Shown: positions 1-6,858 of the stretch, piece after piece | How positions within the stretch are numbered: the stretch's first letter is position 1 | How the letters are laid out: each line of letters begins with the position of its first letter | Source of the DNA: a virus | IMG/VR virus record: IMGVR_UViG_3300033145_000692 | Span: 1 to 64,000 of that record | DNA: 64,000 bases | Strand: one strand, 5' to 3' | The notes under the pieces: generated by a model | What the model was told of the DNA's origin: nothing | Seen by the model: only the letters and a program-made list of their open reading frames with translations | Databases searched by the model: none | Made by a program: the position numbers and the translations under genes

Positions 1-404
1 GGCAGCCGTTCCTCGATCTTCGGTGACCTTAGGGCTCTCGCGTGGTTCACGTCGACCAAACCCTCACGCTGGGCGAAGACCAGGAAGCTCCGGAGAGCCG
101 CCAGCTTCCGCCCGATCGTGGCGGCGCAGTACTTCCGCTGATATAATGACTTCAGGAAGGCTCGCAGGTCTCCCATCGTGATCTGGTCCACGTCAACATT
201 ACCAAGGAAGTCAACAAGGTCTTGGAGGTCCTTCTGGTACGCCACGATGGTGTGCTTGGATGAGTTTCGCTCCACCCGTAGGTAATCACTGAAGTCATCA
301 CTGACTTTGGTGATACCTCTACAGGAGGGCTTGCTCTCCCCAAACAAGCTGAGCGTCGGTCGGGCTTCAAGTGCGAGTGCTGTGCTCATAGTCGACTTCT
401 TCAT
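1..404 (-). CDS. Xer-like tyrosine recombinase, N-terminal part (cut by window edge)
   Basis: The gene runs off the left edge, so only the first ~134 codons are visible. They read as the SAM-like core-binding domain of XerC/XerD-type phage integrases: a segment beginning FSDYLRVERNSSKHT, then ITMGDLRAFLKSLY, then ATIGRKLAALRSFLVF and a linker ending LRSPKIEERL. The catalytic R-H-R-Y domain lies outside the window. ATG at 404 opens the frame; an in-frame ATG at 389 is an alternative and neither has a strong Shine-Dalgarno site. An 11-base element (TTTGACAAGAT) occurs twice just upstream. In this family the enzyme would resolve genome multimers or integrate the phage; which applies cannot be decided without the C-terminus and an attachment site. 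Confidence 0.85.
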   Translation of the reverse strand, partial: MKKSTMSTALALEARPTLSLFGESKPSCRGITKVSDDFSDYLRVERNSSKHTIVAYQKDLQDLVDFLGNVDVDQITMGDLRAFLKSLYQRKYCAATIGRKLAALRSFLVFAQREGLVDVNHARALRSPKIEERL

Positions 405-501
405 TCGGGCATCTTGTCAAAGAATCTTGTCAAACAGCTTTATCAGTAAGAGAAAGCTGCCACTATGGGAGCTAGGCAACCAAGAACTGTTGTGATGGTC
501 A

Positions 502-777
502 TCATTTTGTCATCTTCTTCCGCTTAGCTGTTTTTCGCTTGGCTGTCTTCCGCTTGGCTGTCTTTACTGGCTTCGTCTCGGGTTCCTTGGCGACAGTCTT
601 CTTTCTTTTCGTCTTGACATCACAGGTCCAGTAGTTGGGTAAGTGTCCCCACCTCTCGGTCCTCTCCAAACCTTCCCGATCTTCCTCAGCTTCAGGCTTC
701 GTCTCATACGGACCACAGTCTTCCGACTCTGGCACCTCAGTGACCCACCATTCACTACCTCGTTTGACTGACTTCAC
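502..777 (-). CDS. Small protein with lysine-rich repeat tail
   Basis: A 91-residue protein whose first ~60 residues are acidic and aromatic (SEWWVTEVPESEDCGPYE) and whose last ~25 are strongly basic, built from three copies of TAKRK. The tail resembles low-complexity nucleic-acid-binding tails of histone-H1-like proteins, but there is no recognisable globular domain. The start overlaps the stop of the upstream gene by four bases (ATGA), suggesting translational coupling. The repeat is a 15-bp tandem duplication at DNA level. Function unknown; nucleic-acid binding is inference from charge only. Confidence 0.7.
   Translation of the reverse strand: MKSVKRGSEWWVTEVPESEDCGPYETKPEAEEDREGLERTERWGHLPNYWTCDVKTKRKKTVAKEPETKPVKTAKRKTAKRKTAKRKKMTK
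521..565 (-). repeat. Three 15-bp tandem copies encoding the TAKRK tail
   Basis: Three adjacent 15-base units (plus strand cgcttggctgtcttc, with small variations) sit at the 3' end of the 91-aa gene. The unit length is a multiple of three, so frame is kept and each copy adds KTAKR to the C-terminus. It is one of about a dozen short tandem duplications found at gene boundaries in this window. Confidence 0.9.
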
Positions 778-1178
778 GACTGTAACCTTTTTGTGTGCAT
801 CGACTCCGTGAGATTGTTTGCTACCCAGAGATTGGTGTACCCTTTGTCATGTAGGAAGCTTAGGATTTTCATAGCATCTTTATCGCAAACTTTCCTACTG
901 AAGGCGACACTCCTACCGGGGTAGGCGGCACAAGCTTCCTTATCGTTGAGACACCAGCAAGTGCAGAGTGCGAATTCATCCCCACCACGTTCCTCCGGCA
1001 GCAGGGCAAAGAGCCCATCCTCATCTTCTCGGAGTAATACCGGCTGCCTAACGTCCAGCCCAGAGGCTTCTTGAAGCCTACCAAGGACATGAGACAGCCG
1101 ATCAACTGCCATCCCCTGTCGTGACTCTTTTTCGCTTACAACTCTTCTTGCAAAGTCTCTCATCCTCATCGGATTCAT
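774..1178 (-). CDS. Hypothetical protein, 134 aa
   Basis: Not recognised. The N-terminus is basic (RMRDFARRVV) and the C-terminal half contains a cysteine-rich stretch (ALCTCWCLNDKEACAAY) that could bind metal, though the spacing matches no zinc motif I know. It overlaps the following 91-aa gene by four bases, so the two are probably co-translated. A sigma70-like promoter at 1248-1275 lies about 70 bases upstream and likely drives this pair and perhaps the recombinase beyond it. Confidence 0.65.
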   Translation of the reverse strand: MNPMRMRDFARRVVSEKESRQGMAVDRLSHVLGRLQEASGLDVRQPVLLREDEDGLFALLPEERGGDEFALCTCWCLNDKEACAAYPGRSVAFSRKVCDKDAMKILSFLHDKGYTNLWVANNLTESMHTKRLQS

Positions 1179-1247
1179 TGTATCTCGCTTCCAGGCAATG
1201 CCAGTGATAGACTACAGCGATGGGTAGCTCGCTTGTTTCATACTACA

Positions 1248-1275
1248 AGTCTACCACACTCTGAGTGGAAGTCAA
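1248..1275 (-). promoter_or_regulatory. Sigma70-like promoter
   Basis: On the minus strand TTGACT (1270-1275) is followed after 16 bases by TAGACT (1248-1253). The bases after the -10, TTGTAGTATGAAA, are almost identical to those after the better promoter at 12932-12960, and GTGTGG precedes the -10 here as at 3532-3560. This shared context makes a real promoter more likely than the hexamers alone. It faces the 134-aa gene at 1178. Confidence 0.6.
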
Positions 1276-1337
1276 GCACAAATTAGCCAAATGTCGAAAT
1301 AACCCAGCAGATGGCTCTGACGTTTTGAAGTATTCGA

Positions 1338-1640
1338 TCAAAGCATTTCCTCCGGTGGCGACCAGGCGAGAAGACTTGGGTAGACGTAGGACTCAAAGAG
1401 TTGGACCTTCTGCGTTTCGTTGGGGGTAACCTCGGGTGGGGCTTCGCCGGTGCCTTCACCACCATGTTCAATCAGTACGGCATGTGACAAGTCGCTGTCT
1501 ACTTGGTACAAGTGGTATTTATCCTTAACGCTCTCGAAGAATTCTCTTGCAGTTTTCTCGTCTGCCCAGGTATAGATGTGTCCGGTGCTATTCTGAACGA
1601 ACACAAAACTTCCACCAGAGACCATTCCAAAAGCAAACAT
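1338..1640 (-). CDS. Hypothetical protein, 100 aa
   Basis: Not recognised. The start at 1640 (protein begins MFAFGMVSGGSFVFV) is chosen because AGGAGG lies directly upstream; a longer frame to 1676 would overlap the preceding gene without a ribosome site. The N-terminus reads like two short beta strands followed by a helix (EKTAREFFESVKDKYH). No membrane segment or signal peptide is convincing. It follows the 145-aa gene with a two-base gap and probably shares its message. Confidence 0.65.
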   Translation of the reverse strand: MFAFGMVSGGSFVFVQNSTGHIYTWADEKTAREFFESVKDKYHLYQVDSDLSHAVLIEHGGEGTGEAPPEVTPNETQKVQLFESYVYPSLLAWSPPEEML

Positions 1641-1642
1641 AC

Positions 1643-2080
1643 TCAACCTCCTAATTCTTCCAAGATGTCTTTCCAATCGGTACGAATGTCATCTATTACG
1701 TGTGGCTTGTCACGGTATATGCCCATCTCAATCATGAGTGCTTCAACCTCTTTCTGATAAGGTCCATCCCATATTGGCTGTGGGTCTGGATCGACATCAT
1801 CTCCATGAATGAGAGTGGTAGCCCCTGGGAAGATGGTCTTGTACTGTGCAATCGCGGCTGCCTTCAACCTGTCCTCGGAGAAGAACTTGCCGATCTTCTC
1901 CCCGGCTTTGTACTTTGCTTTAGCTGGTAATACCGTCCGTCGATTGAACCGATCGGCTTCCGACTGGGTGATTTTATCTTCCAATTCGACCCGCTTGCTA
2001 CCACAGGTTATCCACCCATAATAGTGCTCCCATCCTGTCCCCCTGTCCCAGTAGTACACTTCACAGTAGACTATCAACAT
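1643..2080 (-). CDS. Hypothetical protein, 145 aa
   Basis: Not recognised. An aromatic N-terminus (MLIVYCEVYYWDRGTGWEHYYG) is followed by a charged middle and an acidic C-terminus ending KDILEELGG. Its start overlaps the end of the upstream GHKL-like gene by seven bases, placing it in the same operon from the promoter at 3532-3560. No catalytic motif was seen. Confidence 0.65.
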   Translation of the reverse strand: MLIVYCEVYYWDRGTGWEHYYGWITCGSKRVELEDKITQSEADRFNRRTVLPAKAKYKAGEKIGKFFSEDRLKAAAIAQYKTIFPGATTLIHGDDVDPDPQPIWDGPYQKEVEALMIEMGIYRDKPHVIDDIRTDWKDILEELGG

Positions 2081-3498
2081 GCCACCTCAACGAAGCAATC
2101 AATTATGAATTGCTGGAAATCCCGGCTGTTATCCGTTGCCCCGGTGATATAGTGGACGACTTCTTCCAGAGCTATCTTGAGCCCGAACTTACCCTCGGTG
2201 ACATCTTCCCTGATGTAGACGGTACCGTCCTCGTAGTATCCCATCGTCTCTGCCTCAGCGGACATCATGTCCCGGTAGCAGGATACGGGCGGCTTGTCCT
2301 TCCCCTGGGTCATCTCAATGTCTTCCAACCAGCCCCACACCCTGTCTACCGCCTTGACGGCTGCATCAGACGCCTGGGTAACCTTTCGACCTTTCATCTC
2401 ACCATCGGTCAGAACAGCCTCTGAAGTTTTCACGCCAAACCTCTGTGATAGGCCAAACCAATTGTCCGACTTGATTTCCTTGACGGCGAACCCTTTACGG
2501 GACACGAACTGATTCGTGTTGGATTGGTCTTCATTGCAAAGGATTGCCCCACCGGAGGCTAGGTCCCAGGCATCCTTCCAGGTCTGCTTCTCAGCCTCGT
2601 TTGGTGTGTCAAAGGAAGACAGGACGTAGTAGGAGTCGATGTTACCCTCGAACGTGTCAACACCTTCGATGAGTTGTCTGTAGATGGTCGCCAGTTGACG
2701 GACATTGGCTTTCCGAATCAACTTAGAGCACGCCGCACGTGTGCTGTACTCACTACTGTTCCGGCACTCGTCGATTGACAACTCATCAGGGGTGAAGTTG
2801 TAGTCAAACAGGCTAGGCGCGATACTATCGCTGATCTCACGAACCAGGACGCCGTTGCGGTAGATCATCGGAGTCTTCCGCTCAGTCAGGTTCCGATCCG
2901 CTTTGGGGAGAATTGAACTGTAAACCCGCTGTGGGTCCCTTGAGAAGTGTAGAAATCTCTTGGGAAGTTCACCATAGAACGTTTGCACCTCTTGGGTGAA
3001 CTCGATGAAGATTCGAGTGAAGTCGACTCTGGCTCGCACCCCAGCCTTATCGACTGGAATGACACATAGGTCACCACTCTCCATGGAATCGAGGAACTCA
3101 CCTCTTTCACGGATGGTACGATCCAAAGCGTTGGAGATAAACTCCCTGATCGCCATGGATGTTACATTCCAGTCAATCGACCCGAAGTCCAGACACCAAC
3201 CGCAGTCGATTGTTTTGGTCGAGGTACCACCGAACTTACACATCACATGCTTGATTGACTTCTCGACCAGACCATCACTGACGGTACGGGTTTCGGTGTA
3301 GAAGTGTAGGCGGGTTTTTCCGCAGTAGATGAAGAATTCCAAACCTGCACGTAGCAACACGTTGATGGCGTGCTTGGAACCCGAACCGAATTGACCAATA
3401 GTCCCTTTAACCCCACTGTCGCGGGTGGTGGACATCCCCAAAATGGTGTAGCCCTCTATAGGTGCTTCGCCGGGGTTCTGGATCATCAAGTACTGCAT
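2074..3498 (-). CDS. GHKL-type ATPase-like protein with permuted motifs and C-terminal EExxHY motif
   Basis: A 474-residue protein starting at 3498, where AAGGAG precedes the ATG; a longer frame to 3699 has no ribosome site. Residues ~34-44 read IGQFGSGSKHA, matching the glycine-rich lid (G2 box) of Hsp90/MutL/histidine-kinase ATPases, and residues 119-126 read EFISNALD, matching the N box. In ordinary GHKL proteins the N box comes first; here the order is reversed, suggesting circular permutation. Near residues 447-465 LEEVVHYITG followed by SRDFQQF resembles a degenerate metalloprotease-like helix. In the family, the GHKL fold binds ATP and closes over it; the role in this phage is unknown. 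A well-formed promoter lies directly upstream. Confidence 0.65.
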   Translation of the reverse strand: MQYLMIQNPGEAPIEGYTILGMSTTRDSGVKGTIGQFGSGSKHAINVLLRAGLEFFIYCGKTRLHFYTETRTVSDGLVEKSIKHVMCKFGGTSTKTIDCGWCLDFGSIDWNVTSMAIREFISNALDRTIRERGEFLDSMESGDLCVIPVDKAGVRARVDFTRIFIEFTQEVQTFYGELPKRFLHFSRDPQRVYSSILPKADRNLTERKTPMIYRNGVLVREISDSIAPSLFDYNFTPDELSIDECRNSSEYSTRAACSKLIRKANVRQLATIYRQLIEGVDTFEGNIDSYYVLSSFDTPNEAEKQTWKDAWDLASGGAILCNEDQSNTNQFVSRKGFAVKEIKSDNWFGLSQRFGVKTSEAVLTDGEMKGRKVTQASDAAVKAVDRVWGWLEDIEMTQGKDKPPVSCYRDMMSAEAETMGYYEDGTVYIREDVTEGKFGLKIALEEVVHYITGATDNSRDFQQFIIDCFVEVAC

Positions 3499-3531
3499 GT
3501 TGTGCTCCTTATTGTGTTGACTGTTACTACA

Positions 3532-3560
3532 ATCATACCACACAATTGGTGATTTGTCAA
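3532..3560 (-). promoter_or_regulatory. Sigma70-like promoter of the GHKL-like operon
   Basis: Minus-strand TTGACA (3555-3560), 17-base spacer, TATGAT (3532-3537); GTGTGG precedes the -10 and TTGTAGTA follows. It lies about 35 bases upstream of the start at 3498. Among the strongest consensus matches in the window. Confidence 0.8.
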
Positions 3561-3575
3561 ATGAAATCTTCAGAT

Positions 3576-4037
3576 TTAGTTGGCGAGGTCTTCCCAGGGA
3601 GTACCACAGGTTGCGCCAGGTACCGAGTATGCGACGGCACATGTCCGACCAGGGTACCACAGAGCTTGTACCGGGTTGATGGTCACCTCCAGATTCCACC
3701 TCTCACTGAAGGAAACGATATGTCTGATGTCGGTGTAACTCAGTCCATAAGGCTGAGACAGGTAGACGATCGGAAGGCATTTTTCACAGAATACCAATCG
3801 CCCATGGTCATCGGCTGGCGGTCTGTGGGGCATCATTGCAGGCTGTTTTGACTTCGACAGCAGGTCTCGGAGGTTGCCATGGTTCGTAATGTACAGACCC
3901 AGTACACGGCAGGCTTCCTCCCGAAGATTGCATACAACCTCCCCGGCGACTCTGACTGCCCTTGCTGCCCCCAACTCCAAGAGGTCTTGCGCAAGCTGCT
4001 TTTCTTTCTGTGTGGCGTTGCCGAGGATATTTGCCAT
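3576..4037 (-). CDS. Hypothetical protein, intact copy of duplicated family Y
   Basis: A 153-residue protein of unknown function. Its C-terminal half shares clear similarity with the broken gene at 4313-4792: both have PPxDDHGR, then YLSQPYGL, then a W-L/G-x-V/L segment and ALWYP or SLWYP followed by KTC or RTC. The N-terminal halves also match (NATQKEKQLA against NATKEEQALA). Conservation of YLSQPYG and the WYP motif suggests a structured domain, perhaps a small binding protein; no enzyme family is recognised. AAGGAACGTC precedes the ATG. Confidence 0.75.
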   Translation of the reverse strand: MANILGNATQKEKQLAQDLLELGAARAVRVAGEVVCNLREEACRVLGLYITNHGNLRDLLSKSKQPAMMPHRPPADDHGRLVFCEKCLPIVYLSQPYGLSYTDIRHIVSFSERWNLEVTINPVQALWYPGRTCAVAYSVPGATCGTPWEDLAN

Positions 4038-4045
4038 GACGTTCC

Positions 4046-4234
4046 TTATACAAAGATGTATTTTAGAACAAGATACCCACCACCAACGAAGAAGATCAAT
4101 CCAAACACGATGTGTGCGAGCATATTGATCTCGATATATTGATATGAGTCACCAACGGTATAGCACAATGTACCTATGACTGCACAGTATACGAATATAA
4201 ACGCTAGTACGAATTTGACGATGTTGTTCATCAT
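4046..4234 (-). CDS. Small membrane protein with two transmembrane segments
   Basis: A 62-residue protein with two hydrophobic stretches, FVLAFIFVYCAVIGTLCY and MLAHIVFGLIFFVGGGYLVL, separated by a short polar loop (GDSYQYIEIN). It begins ATGATG; the first ATG overlaps the TGA of a decayed upstream frame. The 31 bases around its start are identical to those around the start of the family-Y gene at 4792, so the two genes share a duplicated leader. An accessory phage membrane protein is likely; a holin role cannot be supported. Confidence 0.7.
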   Translation of the reverse strand: MMNNIVKFVLAFIFVYCAVIGTLCYTVGDSYQYIEINMLAHIVFGLIFFVGGGYLVLKYIFV

Positions 4235-4257
4235 GCTGCCTTTTGTAAGATGTCTAC
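4227..4257 (-). repeat. 31-bp direct repeat, copy 1
   Basis: Identical over 31 bases to 4785-4815. It spans the last codons of a gene-X frame, its TGA stop, and the ATGATG start of the next gene, so it marks the edge of an old tandem duplication. Confidence 0.9.
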
Positions 4258-4308
4258 ACGATCATGTCCAATGGGCACCAACCCAATTGGTCTATTAGGT
4301 TTGTCCCG
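4231..4308 (-). pseudogene. 3' remnant of a duplicated copy of gene X (4789-4965)
   Basis: The open frame from 4308 to the TGA at 4231 ends DRVDILQKAA, identical from VDILQKAA to the last residues of the 58-aa gene at 4789-4965, and the preceding residues (RPIGL against DPLVGL) also align. A TAA stops the frame upstream and no good start exists, so only the last ~25 codons of a once-duplicated gene remain. It lies between the broken family-Y gene and the small membrane-protein gene. Confidence 0.65.
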
Positions 4309-4312
4309 TTAC

Positions 4313-4792
4313 TCAATAAGGTACATACCCCCAGGGTGTATCCTTAGTTATCATACCCTTGGCGTAGTAAGTAATGCCACATGTTTTCGATGGGTACCAC
4401 AGAGAATGGGCCGGGTTGGAACCCACATCGAGACCCCACCGGTCACAGAAGTCTGCGATCTCCCTGAAGTCTCCACTAGCTAAACCGTATGGTTGTGACA
4501 GGTAACATATCGGCTTCCCTTTGAACCGAACCATCCTCCCATGGTCATCCCTAGGTGGGTGGTCAGGGATATCTCGACGTTCTAAAGATTTCACCGGGAA
4601 CAAATAGCCCAACGGATCAACAGTAAGGGTGATGCCACCATCGAAGTAGAACCCCTCTCGAAGCTTTCGTCATACAGCACTAGCGATAGATGCCGCGCTT
4701 CCCTTGTCAATTTTCAGAAGATGGTTGGCTAAGGCTTGTTCTTCTTTGGTGGCATTTGGAATAAAATTCGGGACCAGATATTTATTCATCAT
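4313..4792 (-). pseudogene. Family-Y gene interrupted by one in-frame TGA
   Basis: Read from ATGATG at 4792 in one frame to the stop at 4313, the sequence aligns with the intact paralogue at 3576-4037 along its whole length, except for a TGA at 4672-4670 (about codon 41). In the paralogue the matching place reads V-C-N-L-R-E (GTA TGC AAT); here it reads V-stop-R-K-L-R-E (GTA TGA CGA). Everything downstream remains open and conserved (YLSQPYGL, SLWYPSKTC). A TTG at 4612 could restart translation. Either a recent nonsense mutation, read-through, or a sequencing error; TGA is used as a normal stop elsewhere in this genome, so recoding is unlikely. Confidence 0.7.
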
Positions 4793-4815
4793 GCTGCCTT
4801 TTGTAAGATGTCTAC
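4785..4815 (-). repeat. 31-bp direct repeat, copy 2
   Basis: Second copy of the sequence at 4227-4257. Here it covers the final codons of the intact 58-aa gene X, its TGA, and the ATGATG start of the broken family-Y gene. Confidence 0.9.
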
Positions 4816-4965
4816 TCGGTTGTTACTTCGGAGACCCACTAGGGGGTCAATACGGTTTATCCAATGCCGGACTAAGATTGTTCGCCCATAGTACTTCCGG
4901 AAGCCATAACAACGGCTTCCCTGTACAACATCAACGTAGTCCACCCAATAGACGCCAGGGTCCAT
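4789..4965 (-). CDS. Hypothetical protein X, 58 aa
   Basis: A small basic protein beginning MDPGVYWVDYVDVVQGSRCY and ending RVDILQKAA. Its TGA overlaps the ATG of the next gene (ATGA), typical of translational coupling. A truncated copy of its C-terminus survives at 4231-4308, which supports it as a genuine coding unit that was duplicated together with family Y. No known domain; the aromatic, strand-like N-terminus hints at a small beta fold, which is only inference. Confidence 0.65.
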   Translation of the reverse strand: MDPGVYWVDYVDVVQGSRCYGFRKYYGRTILVRHWINRIDPLVGLRSNNRVDILQKAA

Positions 4966-5022
4966 CTCTGGCAGAGTCTGTTACCCAATGACTTCAATCT
5001 TGTCTCCCTCACTTAGTCTCAT

Positions 5023-5175
5023 TCAATGTCCTCTCACTGTAGCTATGGCAATTCCATCATCGACACGCATCGACCATAGTTGCCATTTTCGTTTCAGTAT
5101 GTCCGCAAGCTCGTTAATGGTGATCGGTGGGTCAAACTTTTCAACCGGTAAAGCCGGTCTGCCATTGGTCCACAT
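5023..5175 (-). CDS. Hypothetical protein, 50 aa
   Basis: A small frame from ATG at 5175 to TGA at 5023 with protein-like composition: PPITINELADILKRKWQLWS then VDDGIAIATV. An in-frame TAG lies just upstream, so no longer start is possible. The ribosome site (GGGAG) lies very close to the ATG, which lowers confidence. It sits in the gap between the 73-aa gene and gene X, with no other candidate in this interval. Confidence 0.5.
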   Translation of the reverse strand: MWTNGRPALPVEKFDPPITINELADILKRKWQLWSMRVDDGIAIATVRGH

Positions 5176-5200
5176 CTCCCGCGTGAACTATATGATGGCT

Positions 5201-5422
5201 TCACTCACCATCGGCTTCGACCTCATTTGGCTCAGGGTATGTCACGAGGACCTCGGCGTCGTTATCAACAACTACGAGAGACATGATAACGAACTCCTGC
5301 TCCAAAGCGGCACGTAACTGAGCTTCGGTTATTGGGGGCATGATCTTCCGTTCAGCGGTGTGGAGGAACACTTCGACCTTGGGATCATCATCGTGAAGTT
5401 GTAGCTTGACATGTTCGATCAT
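5201..5422 (-). CDS. Hypothetical protein, 73 aa
   Basis: The start at 5422 is supported by AAGGAG eight bases upstream; longer frames to 5509 overlap the previous gene. The protein (MIEHVKLQLHDDDPKVEVFL onward) alternates hydrophobic and charged residues, contains a short helix (ITEAQLRAALEQE), and ends in an acidic tail. Not recognised. Confidence 0.65.
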   Translation of the reverse strand: MIEHVKLQLHDDDPKVEVFLHTAERKIMPPITEAQLRAALEQEFVIMSLVVVDNDAEVLVTYPEPNEVEADGE

Positions 5423-5433
5423 CTTGTAGCTCC

Positions 5434-5676
5434 TTAGGTATACTGGTACGGAAAAATTTTCTTGTAGTATTCCCTGCCCGGGTGTGGTGGTACTGGCGTT
5501 TGCAGCCATTCCATTATGTCAAATGCCCCTGACCTTACCAACTCTTCAAAGCAGTCATCACAGATGTGCCCATAGTGGACGTTGTAACGATCACCTCGTA
5601 TGCTGTCACACCCAACTTTAACACATGGCATCCCACCCATCGTCTCCCCCTTGTCTTGTGCTGCCCCAGATTTCAA
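5434..5676 (-). CDS. Small putative zinc-binding protein
   Basis: An 80-residue protein with MPCVKVGC (C-x4-C) followed about 18 residues later by ICDDC (C-x2-C), the layout of a four-cysteine zinc knuckle, and a helix EELVRSGAFDIMEWL. The stop of the upstream gene overlaps the first ATG (ATGA), but an internal ATG at 5640 has a stronger ribosome site (GGGGGAG), so either start is possible. Proteins with a GDRYN...HICDDCFEEL-type knuckle are common as small unknown genes of large phages. Role unknown. Confidence 0.7.
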   Translation of the reverse strand: MKSGAAQDKGETMGGMPCVKVGCDSIRGDRYNVHYGHICDDCFEELVRSGAFDIMEWLQTPVPPHPGREYYKKIFPYQYT

Positions 5677-6065
5677 TCACCTCGGGCGTGTTGTAGTAGG
5701 CGGTCAGCAACGTCTCTTAGGCTGAGAAGCTTCTCCCACTTCATGTAGTGGGTGGTGCCACCGACGAAATCCTTTCGACCATTGCATCTCTTGAACATGA
5801 AGCCGATGTCTCTGGAGAAGCTGGATATTTCAAACTTGACACAGAACGTTTGGGTGTGCATCACTGTCACCCCGGGTCCTACCTCCTCGCCTTTGTTGGT
5901 CCACATGTCATACTCTGAACGATCCAAGCCAATGTGCTCGGCAAGTACCCGTATGACTCGGCGAGCTAACCTATGCCATCTGTCCTTGGCAGTCTCATCG
6001 TTGTTAAGTTCACCACATTTCGCAGTGAAGATGAATTCCTTCAGACTTCTGTTTGCAATGGGCAT
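5673..6065 (-). CDS. Hypothetical protein, 130 aa
   Basis: Not recognised. A helical N-terminal half (KDRWHRLARRVIRVLAEHIG) is followed by a strand-rich middle (VTVMHTQTFCVKFEIS) and a C-terminal helix (SLRDVADRLLQHARGD). It overlaps the upstream gene by 25 bases and the downstream zinc-knuckle gene by four, so all are likely co-translated. Confidence 0.65.
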   Translation of the reverse strand: MPIANRSLKEFIFTAKCGELNNDETAKDRWHRLARRVIRVLAEHIGLDRSEYDMWTNKGEEVGPGVTVMHTQTFCVKFEISSFSRDIGFMFKRCNGRKDFVGGTTHYMKWEKLLSLRDVADRLLQHARGD

Positions 6066-6547
6066 ACAGTCTCCAGTTTGTTGACCAGTTTGTTGGTGGC
6101 TTTTTCAATGTCCCGGTGACGCTCGGCTGCTTTGGTCCAGGCGTCCTCGTCATCGACATTGAAGTAGTGGAGCATCCACCCGTGTTTCTGGGAGAATTGT
6201 ACTCCGGTGTCCTCACGGTGTCGACATGACTTCTTCGTCCACCTGTGTCTGGATATACCTCCAGTACATGTTGAAGTCTGGTGGACACGTTTGGTCAATA
6301 TGATCTGCTTGGGGACGTACGCCTCGGGATACTTCACACCCCTCTCATCTACTTGATCACCCCTATGGGAGAGAAAGATCAGTACCTTGTAGGGACCATC
6401 TTTCTCATCGGAACCCTGAAGCCCACTGGGTCCAAACCTTTTGAACGCTTCGGTGTAATCGTCCTCCATCCCAATAGGGACTTCACCAGCGTACTTGAAT
6501 ATCCTGTGACCGTAGACTGGTATGCTGACGTAGTAGTGATTCTTCAT
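6041..6547 (-). CDS. Hypothetical protein, 168 aa
   Basis: Not recognised. It starts MKNHYYVSIPVYGHRIFKYAG and carries a basic central segment (RHRWTKKSCRHRED) and a C-terminal helix (RHRDIEKATNKLVNKLE). The start overlaps the stop of the 101-aa gene by four bases. No catalytic or membrane motif was seen. Confidence 0.65.
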   Translation of the reverse strand: MKNHYYVSIPVYGHRIFKYAGEVPIGMEDDYTEAFKRFGPSGLQGSDEKDGPYKVLIFLSHRGDQVDERGVKYPEAYVPKQIILTKRVHQTSTCTGGISRHRWTKKSCRHREDTGVQFSQKHGWMLHYFNVDDEDAWTKAAERHRDIEKATNKLVNKLETVCPLQTEV

Positions 6548-6849
6548 ACATGCACTGCTTTCAGCATCGGGTCAAGTTTTATCGTGCTCCCGTTTGGATA
6601 CCGGAAGTAGTTGTACATCTCGGGACGCGAGCCTCCGTTGACATCTTTCTTTACGAACCGATCTGAATGCCAACGCCACTCACGTTTCTGGACACCATTG
6701 AACAGTCTAGTGTCAAGACCGAAGCAGCCACCCCCACTGGAGTTTATCCCCTGGGCTTCAGCTTCTTCCCAAAGCACCAGCGCCCTCAAGTCAAAGTCCA
6801 TCATCGCAATTTTTCCTTGGATGGACTCTTGTATGGTTGCAGTTGACAT
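6544..6849 (-). CDS. Hypothetical protein, 101 aa
   Basis: Not recognised. GAGGAAAGACC precedes the ATG at 6849, a good ribosome site. The protein has an N-terminal helix (ATIQESIQGKIAMMDFDLRA) and a glycine-rich turn (SSGGGCFG). It overlaps the next gene by four bases. The small cluster 5.0-7.5 kb looks like one operon of accessory genes. Confidence 0.65.
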   Translation of the reverse strand: MSTATIQESIQGKIAMMDFDLRALVLWEEAEAQGINSSGGGCFGLDTRLFNGVQKREWRWHSDRFVKKDVNGGSRPEMYNYFRYPNGSTIKLDPMLKAVHV

Positions 6850-6858
6850 GGTCTTTCC

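Noticed and set aside
1-404. Prophage integrase implying an att site in the window
   Set aside because: Only the core-binding domain is visible and no tRNA-adjacent direct repeat was found; the enzyme could equally be an XerC/D-like resolvase.
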